Below, in pieces: positions 1 through 5,313 of a stretch of 9,566 bases of DNA. Every line of letters begins with the position of its first letter. Position 1 is the first letter of the stretch. The notes beneath the pieces are model-generated. The model was not told the origin of the DNA. It saw nothing but the letters and a program-made list of their open reading frames with translations, and did not search any database. The position numbers were made by a program, and so were the translations under genes. The stretch comes from Leptospiraceae bacterium. Its GTDB lineage: Bacteria; Spirochaetota; Leptospiria; Turneriellales; Turneriellaceae. The stretch spans positions 1 to 9,566 of the forward strand of contig JAEUSA010000408.1 of NCBI GenBank assembly GCA_016788945.1, given 5' to 3'.

Positions 1-2
1 TT

Positions 3-2189
3 TTCTATTTTGTCACCAACACCATATCCTTCGGCGCTGCAGCGGCGTCGAGTGCGCTCTACGCCGGTATTCTGACCTTTGTTTTTATACTCTATTACAG
101 TTATGCGATCAAATTGCCGGCGATCGACGAGCTGATGCTCGTCGTCGCGGCGGCAGCACTGCTCACCACAGTAATCCACGGTATCTGGTTCGGTATGTTG
201 CACAAGATCGGTATTTCGGGCATCACCCGGCCGATGCGCATTCTGAACCGAGGTATCATACGTGGGCGCAACTGGTTCAAGATCGATATTGATCAGAACC
301 TCAACGCCGATGACTACCGGGCGATACACCGCAAACTTTGTTATCTGCCGCGCGAGAATGCGTTTATGTCTGTCGCGATGGTGCTGATGATTGTCGGGGC
401 CGTCATTACCTTTCTTACCGTATTTCAGAAGTATCCGCTGATCAACCTCATACAGGTGGTGGTCATTGCGGTACTGGCGGGCTTTCTGCACGCCGGTTTT
501 ACCGCGGTGATCACCGAGCTGGTCACCGGTGAGATGCGCACACGCGTAAAGCAGATCATGCATGAAAAAAAGGTGGAGTTCAGCGAGATCGCGCTCTCGA
601 CGGTACGCTCGAAGATTCTGTTCTTTATTCTGATCATGGTCGCGACACTGTTTGTTTCCAACTACATGGTCTATTACAACGTCGAGTTTCCGGTAATGAT
701 CCGCTTCTCGGTGTTTGCGATTCTTGTCTCGGCGACAATGGCGTATATGCTGTTCTCGATTGTACTGCAGTCTCTGCGCGAAATCGAAGCGGCGTCGAAG
801 AGTATCCGCGAAGGCGGCGATGCAATGCTTTTTCCACAGGCGCTCGACGAAGAGTTCATTAATGTGGCAACGGGGCTCAATACCGCCACGACGACGATAC
901 GCGATTACCAGCACAACCTCGAGCGCAAGGTCGATGAGCGCACCGCCGAACTGACCGAAGCAAACAACGCACTCAATGAAAAAGACAAACTGATCCAGAT
1001 GGAACTCGACTTCGCTTCAGAGATTCAAAAGGGCATTATTCCGGCGCGCATCGAAGAGTGGAACGGGCTCAGGTTTTACGGCTATTACAAACCGATGGAG
1101 AAGGTGTCGGGCGACTACTACGATGTTTTTCCTGCGCATGGCAACAGGCTCGGCGTGCTGATGGCCGATGTCTCGGGGCATGGCGTACCCGCGGCGCTGA
1201 TCACCACAATGGCCAAGGTGGCGTTTGCCCGCGCTGCGCAGAATACCGCTTCGCCGGCGCAGACATTCCGCGAAGTCAATGAGCAGCTCTTACAAATTGT
1301 TACCACACAAGATTACCTGACGGCGTTCTATCTCACGATCGACGAAACACACCACTTCTACTTCGGCAATGCGTCACACCAGCATGGTAAAATTCTGCGC
1401 GCGGCCGATGGCAGCATTGAGTCGCTCGATACTGGCGGCCTTTTTGTCGGCGCAATGTCAGAAGCGAGCGACAGCTACGATGAAAAAGAAGGCAGACTGT
1501 TTGCTGGTGACCGCTTGTTCCTCTATACCGATGGTCTGATAGAGATACGCAACGTCGACGGCGAAGAATTCGGCAACACACGTTTCGACGCGCTGCTCGC
1601 CGAATCGGGTAAATTGCCGGCTGAATCAGCAGTCGAACATATCATCGGCGAAGTTTTTCGGTTTGCCGACGGAGTAAAACCCAATGACGATATCTCGATA
1701 CTCATGGTCGAGGTGAACCGTGAGTATTCGCGCTTTTTGCAGGCCGCTGCTCGCGCGTACCAGCTGATAGAGCAGGGCGACCGGCAGAATGGCGCACGGC
1801 TGCTCGACGAAGCCATTGTGATGTATGGCAAGAACCTGCTTTCGCTCAAAACTGCCGGCGCGCTCAATTTTGACCTCGGCCGCATCGATACCGCCGAACG
1901 CTATTTCCGCATCTACGCAGAGCTCAACCGGCAGAATGCCGAAGTGTTCTTTTATCTCAGTTCGATTGCGATCCTCAAAGAGCAGTTCGACCTCGCAGAA
2001 GAATATGCGCGCGAGGCCCTTAATCTGCGTGCGAACTATGCGCTGGCTTTTAATAACCTCGCGATTGCCTGCCTGAACCTCGGCAAATTCGCCCTCGCGC
2101 GTTTTGCCATCGATAAGGCGATCAGCTACGAGCCCGAAAACGAGGATATTAAGAAAAATGCGCAGCGTCTCGAAGAATTACTGAAATAA
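3..2189 (+). CDS. Multi-pass membrane SpoIIE/PP2C serine phosphatase with HAMP-like linker and C-terminal TPRs (5' partial)
   Basis: Predicted Mn-dependent serine/threonine phosphatase of the SpoIIE/RsbU family, anchored in the inner membrane with its catalytic domain in the cytoplasm. The frame is open back to base 3 and those 37 codons encode another hydrophobic segment, so the true start is outside the window; the TTG at 114 is only an internal codon. Counting from 114, membrane segments lie near residues 8-28, 84-104, 109-133, 168-188 and 195-217. A HAMP-like stretch (about 218-265) and a coiled coil (LERKVDERTAEL, about 269-300) follow. The catalytic domain has the full metal-binding set: GDYYDVF (D334), ADVSGHG (D352), YTDG (D473) and NDDIS (D525/D526). 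Residues from about 540 to 691 form some four TPRs. The likely substrate is a phosphorylated STAS-type anti-sigma antagonist, by family analogy; none is encoded nearby. It probably shares a transcript with the downstream caspase-like gene. Confidence 0.93.
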   Translation, partial: FYFVTNTISFGAAAASSALYAGILTFVFILYYSYAIKLPAIDELMLVVAAAALLTTVIHGIWFGMLHKIGISGITRPMRILNRGIIRGRNWFKIDIDQNLNADDYRAIHRKLCYLPRENAFMSVAMVLMIVGAVITFLTVFQKYPLINLIQVVVIAVLAGFLHAGFTAVITELVTGEMRTRVKQIMHEKKVEFSEIALSTVRSKILFFILIMVATLFVSNYMVYYNVEFPVMIRFSVFAILVSATMAYMLFSIVLQSLREIEAASKSIREGGDAMLFPQALDEEFINVATGLNTATTTIRDYQHNLERKVDERTAELTEANNALNEKDKLIQMELDFASEIQKGIIPARIEEWNGLRFYGYYKPMEKVSGDYYDVFPAHGNRLGVLMADVSGHGVPAALITTMAKVAFARAAQNTASPAQTFREVNEQLLQIVTTQDYLTAFYLTIDETHHFYFGNASHQHGKILRAADGSIESLDTGGLFVGAMSEASDSYDEKEGRLFAGDRLFLYTDGLIEIRNVDGEEFGNTRFDALLAESGKLPAESAVEHIIGEVFRFADGVKPNDDISILMVEVNREYSRFLQAAARAYQLIEQGDRQNGARLLDEAIVMYGKNLLSLKTAGALNFDLGRIDTAERYFRIYAELNRQNAEVFFYLSSIAILKEQFDLAEEYAREALNLRANYALAFNNLAIACLNLGKFALARFAIDKAISYEPENEDIKKNAQRLEELLK

Positions 2190-2228
2190 ACTGCTGGCCG
2201 CCCTACGCTCGCCGTGCGTATTAGATAT

Positions 2229-3722
2229 ATGCTCCGGTTAAGTTCTGTACTTCTTTTTTGCGTTGCTTTGTTTGGTGCGGATAGCCTTTTTGCGTCGCGC
2301 AAATTCGCGCTCATTGTCGGCACCAACTACAAAGGTTCTGAGATCAGCCCGCTCAACCTCTGCGAGAAAGACGCAGAGGCGATGAAGCAATCAATAGTCA
2401 AAACGGGAAATTTTGACGCCGCTAATGTGCGCGTGTTACTGGGCAATCAGGTCACGCGCGAGAACTTGCGCGCTTCCATTGTCGATTGGCTGGCGGGGCA
2501 GGTCAAAGAGGGCGACCAGGTATTCTTCTTTTTTGCCGGCCATGGTCAGTTCATGCGCGATCCGGGCGCCAAAAACGGCATGCGCAACTTTATCGTTATG
2601 TTCCAGCGCCCGCATGTTTCTGACGATGAACTCTCGCAGTGGTTCGGTAAGTTGCGCACAAAAAAAGCTGTCATCATTCTCGACTGCTGTTTCTCTGGGG
2701 GCATAGCAAAAAAAGGTGCGGCGACGCGTGGTGCCGCCAATGTACCGATACCTGAGGGTCAAGATTACGCCGTTCTGCAAGACCTCGAAAAGGTGCACTT
2801 TCAGAACAAAGTGGTAATCTCGTCGGCAGACGATAATGAAACGGCAATTGAAATTGGTAAGCCGATAGAGCACGGCATTTTTACCTATTTTTTCAGCAAA
2901 GCAATACTCGATGCGGATCTCAACGGCGATAAAAATATTTCCGCATATGAAGCATTTTTCAAGGCACGCAATGAGACTACCAAACTTGCGGCAAAGGCCA
3001 ACCACAAGCAGGTGCCGCAGATCTCCGGTGATGCCTCCGGTTTTATGTTCGTCGCCGCAGCACAGGTAACACCGGCGCCTGACCCGGTATTGCCCCCCGT
3101 GCCCACGACGGTACCGCAGCCCGAGGTGGCGCCGCCGATCACTCAGGCAGAACCGCAAAACCCGCAAAATCATAAGACCGGCACATTGATTATCAAGACA
3201 ACCTACCAAAAAGGGCAGGTCGGCGCTGTGACCGTTTACGTTGATCAGAACGAACACCCGGCGAAGTTGCAATATATCGACATGGGGGCGTTCGGTAAAG
3301 TCGCACAAATTACGCTCACCAAAGTGCCGAGCGGCGTGCACAACGTGACGCTCAAAGTCGAAGGTTACGCAGATCAGGTGATCAAGACAGGTATCGAACC
3401 CGGCGGCACGACGGTTGAGCAGATTACCTGCGGGCTCGCGGGTAAGGGCGTTATTGCCGGCAAAGTTTATCTGGAAAACTTCGACACACCGGCGGAAGGT
3501 TTTATTGTCTTTATCAATCCGCCGGCAAATTTCAAAGCGACCTCCATCAGTATGAAGGATGGCAGTTTTGCCTTTACCGGCGTCACACCGGGGCGTTATA
3601 CCGTGTTTCTGCGCGGTTCAGGCCGCGCGCTGATCAAACAGTACGATCAGGTAGTGACCGTCGAGGGTGACCGCGTGACGACGCTCGATATCATGCTGCG
3701 TAATATTTTCGCGAAGAAATAA
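2229..3722 (+). CDS. Secreted caspase-like (peptidase C14) protein with EF-hand-like loop, PEGA-like and beta-sandwich C-terminal domains
   Basis: Predicted cysteine protease of the caspase/orthocaspase clan. Counted from ATG 2229 (497 aa), residues 1-22 form a signal peptide ending SLFA, so the protein should be exported. The caspase fold begins at KFALIVGTNY; a conserved Asp lies in the KDAEAM helix. The catalytic dyad is visible: His105 in FFFAGHG and Cys154 in LDCCFSGG. Typical later motifs SSADDNETAIE and HGIFTYFF follow. Residues 230-241 form a D-x-N-x-D-x-x-I-x-x-x-E loop resembling a calcium-binding EF-hand/dockerin loop. A Pro-rich linker (282-317) leads to a PEGA-like domain (318-403, with VYVD and VPSGVHNV) and a carboxypeptidase-regulatory-like beta domain (404-497). 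A GTG at 2214 would add five residues and keep the signal peptide; neither start has a clear Shine-Dalgarno. The gene starts 39 bp after the phosphatase stop, suggesting one operon. Substrate and role are unknown. Confidence 0.88.
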   Translation: MLRLSSVLLFCVALFGADSLFASRKFALIVGTNYKGSEISPLNLCEKDAEAMKQSIVKTGNFDAANVRVLLGNQVTRENLRASIVDWLAGQVKEGDQVFFFFAGHGQFMRDPGAKNGMRNFIVMFQRPHVSDDELSQWFGKLRTKKAVIILDCCFSGGIAKKGAATRGAANVPIPEGQDYAVLQDLEKVHFQNKVVISSADDNETAIEIGKPIEHGIFTYFFSKAILDADLNGDKNISAYEAFFKARNETTKLAAKANHKQVPQISGDASGFMFVAAAQVTPAPDPVLPPVPTTVPQPEVAPPITQAEPQNPQNHKTGTLIIKTTYQKGQVGAVTVYVDQNEHPAKLQYIDMGAFGKVAQITLTKVPSGVHNVTLKVEGYADQVIKTGIEPGGTTVEQITCGLAGKGVIAGKVYLENFDTPAEGFIVFINPPANFKATSISMKDGSFAFTGVTPGRYTVFLRGSGRALIKQYDQVVTVEGDRVTTLDIMLRNIFAKK

Positions 3723-3731
3723 ATTCTGGCG

Positions 3732-3755
3732 GCCTGAGCTGACCGGGGCTCAGGC
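3732..3755. terminator. Perfect 8-bp inverted repeat between convergent genes, possible shared terminator
   Basis: GCCTGAGC at 3732-3739 and its exact reverse complement GCTCAGGC at 3748-3755 flank an 8-nt loop. It sits just after the caspase-like gene stop and overlaps the stop codon of the convergent lipoprotein gene (TGA, 3750-3752). The stem is GC-rich, but neither side has a proper U-tract: TTCGTT follows on the plus strand and CCGCCAGAATTTATT on the minus strand. It may act in both directions, or merely limit read-through. Confidence 0.5.
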
Positions 3756-4220
3756 TTCGTTGCCTTCGGGTTCGTCGGTTTCGAAGTCGATCGATTCAGA
3801 GGCCGAATCGGCAACAATGATAAAGTCGATCTGGTCGATCACCTGATTGTCATAGGCAATTTTCATGCGGTATTCACCCTCTTCAAGCGAGCGGTAGTGA
3901 TCGATCAGCATACCCTGGCCATCGGCAATCGTACGGTTGCGCAGGTCGATTTCCTGATAGCCGAGTGACTTTTTCTGCAGCGAGATGCCATAGTATTTTC
4001 CGGGCTTGGGCGAAACCGGCCTGTAGGCATACCAGATGACATCGTCGCGCTCAAAAATAGGGCGCATACCGTAGCGGACAAAACGCTGTGGCTGAAAGAA
4101 ACGCTGCTCGAGGGCTGGCAGACCCGTGTGGTCAGCTACGGTAAAGGCAAATTTTCCGCGGCCATTACCGCAGGCAATAGTTAATCCCGCAGCCGCAAGC
4201 AGAATCATCAGGCGCAGCAT
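3750..4220 (-). CDS. Predicted small lipoprotein of unknown function (156 aa)
   Basis: I do not recognise a family. The N-terminus is a short signal peptide (MLRLMILLAAAGLTIA) followed by Cys17, giving a T-I-A-C lipobox with Leu at -4; this fits the relaxed lipoboxes of spirochaetes, so a lipid-anchored protein is likely. The mature part of about 140 residues alternates hydrophobic and polar residues as in a beta-sandwich (for example the run near LEEGEYRMKI) and ends in an acidic tail rich in Glu, Asp and Ser. It has no visible catalytic motif and no further membrane segment. The ATG at 4220 is chosen because it begins the signal peptide; no good Shine-Dalgarno precedes it. It lies 65 bp downstream of another lipoprotein gene on the same strand and is probably co-transcribed with it. 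It converges with the caspase-like gene. Confidence 0.75.
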   Translation of the reverse strand: MLRLMILLAAAGLTIACGNGRGKFAFTVADHTGLPALEQRFFQPQRFVRYGMRPIFERDDVIWYAYRPVSPKPGKYYGISLQKKSLGYQEIDLRNRTIADGQGMLIDHYRSLEEGEYRMKIAYDNQVIDQIDFIIVADSASESIDFETDEPEGNEA

Positions 4221-4285
4221 AATCTATTTTCGGCGTGCCGCGAGCGCGCATGCAGCACAAATTATCGGCGGTGTGCCAACTTAGG

Positions 4286-5233
4286 CTATTGTACGCGTTC
4301 GACCGCGAAATAGTTCTGCCCGTCTTTGGTGATCCCCACACCCGCCGCGGCCGGCCAGGTCAGGTTCTGACCGCGTTGTGAATAGACCGCACGCACGGTG
4401 AACCTTTTGACGTCTTTCATAAACAGCGGCAGTTTGATACGGCCGTTTTTGCCCCACGAATCTTTGCGGATTTCGATAATAGGATGTTGCAGGCTGACGT
4501 TGCCGCCACCGTTTTTATGCACCGAAGCGCCCGGTTTATAGAGCGTTACCGTCGAAATGTCTTTTGTCAGCCGCAGTTTTGCGGGCAGGTCGGCGGCGGT
4601 AAGCTCGGGAAAGGCAATGGTGACCAGAACGCGTGTGCCAAATTGGCCGCGGTTGGTGATCTCAATAATACTCTGGTCGCCCTGCGCCTCGAATGAATCG
4701 ACATAGGGGAAAATTTCATCGGGTGCGTAGGGAACCCAGCGCACGCCATTGAAACGGAAATTATCTTTGCCAAAATTCAATAGTTCATCGTGAGGTTTAT
4801 CTTCGACCTTGACCACCTTGACGCTCGCGGTCGCGAGATTCTTTGGGGAAAATTCCTGCGTGAAATTGCGCGCGTCGAACAGCTGCAGAGTTTTTTCACC
4901 TTGTCCATGCGTGATTAATATCTGTGATTTGCGGCCGCCGATGGCGACGAAAAACAGTTTGGCTTCTGACAGTTGTTGCATGAAGTCGTGCTGCCTCAGC
5001 AGTCCGTAACCTTTGTCTGAGGGAGTAAACACGGCAAGGCGCGTGGTTTTTCCGCTTTCGAACAACACAATATCTTCGAACGAAGGTGATGAATCGAGCT
5101 GGTATTTTTTCTGAATTAAGATCTGTTCGACTTTGTTGCCGGTGAGCTGTTCGATTTCACTCTTCGAAATATGCGGATTTTTTTTGCACGCGGCGATCAT
5201 GGCTGCGGCAAGGAACAAGACCCTGATTTTCAT
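4286..5233 (-). CDS. Predicted lipoprotein of unknown function (315 aa)
   Basis: I do not recognise a family. The reading frame is open upstream to 5509, but the start at ATG 5233 is preferred: it opens a classic lipoprotein signal (MKIRVLFLAAAMIAA followed by Cys16 and two lysines; lipobox I-A-A-C), it is preceded by the purine-rich GGAAAAGG, and the upstream extension lies opposite the signal peptide of the divergent receptor gene and is rich in Arg and Pro, like an out-of-frame shadow. The first half of the mature protein looks like a mixed alpha/beta or repeat-containing domain (segments such as DIVLFESG and FVAIGGRKSQILITHG). The second half has beta-rich strands (SIIEITNRGQFGTRVLVTI, FTVRAVYS) suggesting an Ig-like or similar sandwich. 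No enzyme motif is seen. It leads a probable two-gene lipoprotein operon. Confidence 0.78.
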   Translation of the reverse strand: MKIRVLFLAAAMIAACKKNPHISKSEIEQLTGNKVEQILIQKKYQLDSSPSFEDIVLFESGKTTRLAVFTPSDKGYGLLRQHDFMQQLSEAKLFFVAIGGRKSQILITHGQGEKTLQLFDARNFTQEFSPKNLATASVKVVKVEDKPHDELLNFGKDNFRFNGVRWVPYAPDEIFPYVDSFEAQGDQSIIEITNRGQFGTRVLVTIAFPELTAADLPAKLRLTKDISTVTLYKPGASVHKNGGGNVSLQHPIIEIRKDSWGKNGRIKLPLFMKDVKRFTVRAVYSQRGQNLTWPAAAGVGITKDGQNYFAVERVQ

Positions 5234-5313
5234 ACCGCCTTTTCCGGCGGGTGCGACAGGTTGCAAAGCCATACATGGGCTTGACGTTGCAGGCGTGCTT
5301 GGCAGTGAGTTAC
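5234..5313. promoter_or_regulatory. Divergent intergenic region between lipoprotein operon and receptor phosphatase-pyrB operon
   Basis: These 80 bp separate two divergent start codons and should hold both promoters unless promoter elements lie inside the genes. On the plus strand TTGACG at 5281-5286 resembles a -35 box, but no convincing -10 follows at the usual distance. On the minus strand no clear pair of boxes is seen. Next to the lipoprotein start, CCGCC and GGCGG (5235-5239, 5246-5250) form a 5-bp hairpin whose loop reads GGAAAA on the mRNA, overlapping the likely ribosome binding site one base before AUG. The promoter role is inferred from the layout only. Confidence 0.45.

Noticed and set aside
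114..116. TTG at 114 as the start of the first phosphatase
   Set aside because: The frame stays open to base 3 and encodes a further membrane helix, so the gene begins outside the window.
2436..3341. A 301-codon open frame on the minus strand opposite the caspase-like gene
   Set aside because: It lies wholly within a gene with clear catalytic motifs, its translation is rich in Cys, Arg and His with no recognisable domain, and long antisense frames are common in codon-biased GC-rich genes.
2214..3722. Caspase-like gene as part of a cytoplasmic abortive-infection or CRISPR-linked defence system
   Set aside because: The protein has an export signal, no CRISPR array, Cas, gasdermin or STAND-type gene is in the window, and neighbours are signalling and biosynthetic genes.
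4221..4285. GC-rich partial inverted repeat between the two lipoprotein genes as a terminator
   Set aside because: The pairing around GTGC/GCAC is interrupted by mismatches and has no U-tract, so the genes are treated as one operon.
5251..5313. Longer start of the receptor phosphatase at GTG 5251 or ATG 5275
   Set aside because: Both would place 13-21 residues in front of a textbook signal peptide that begins at ATG 5314.
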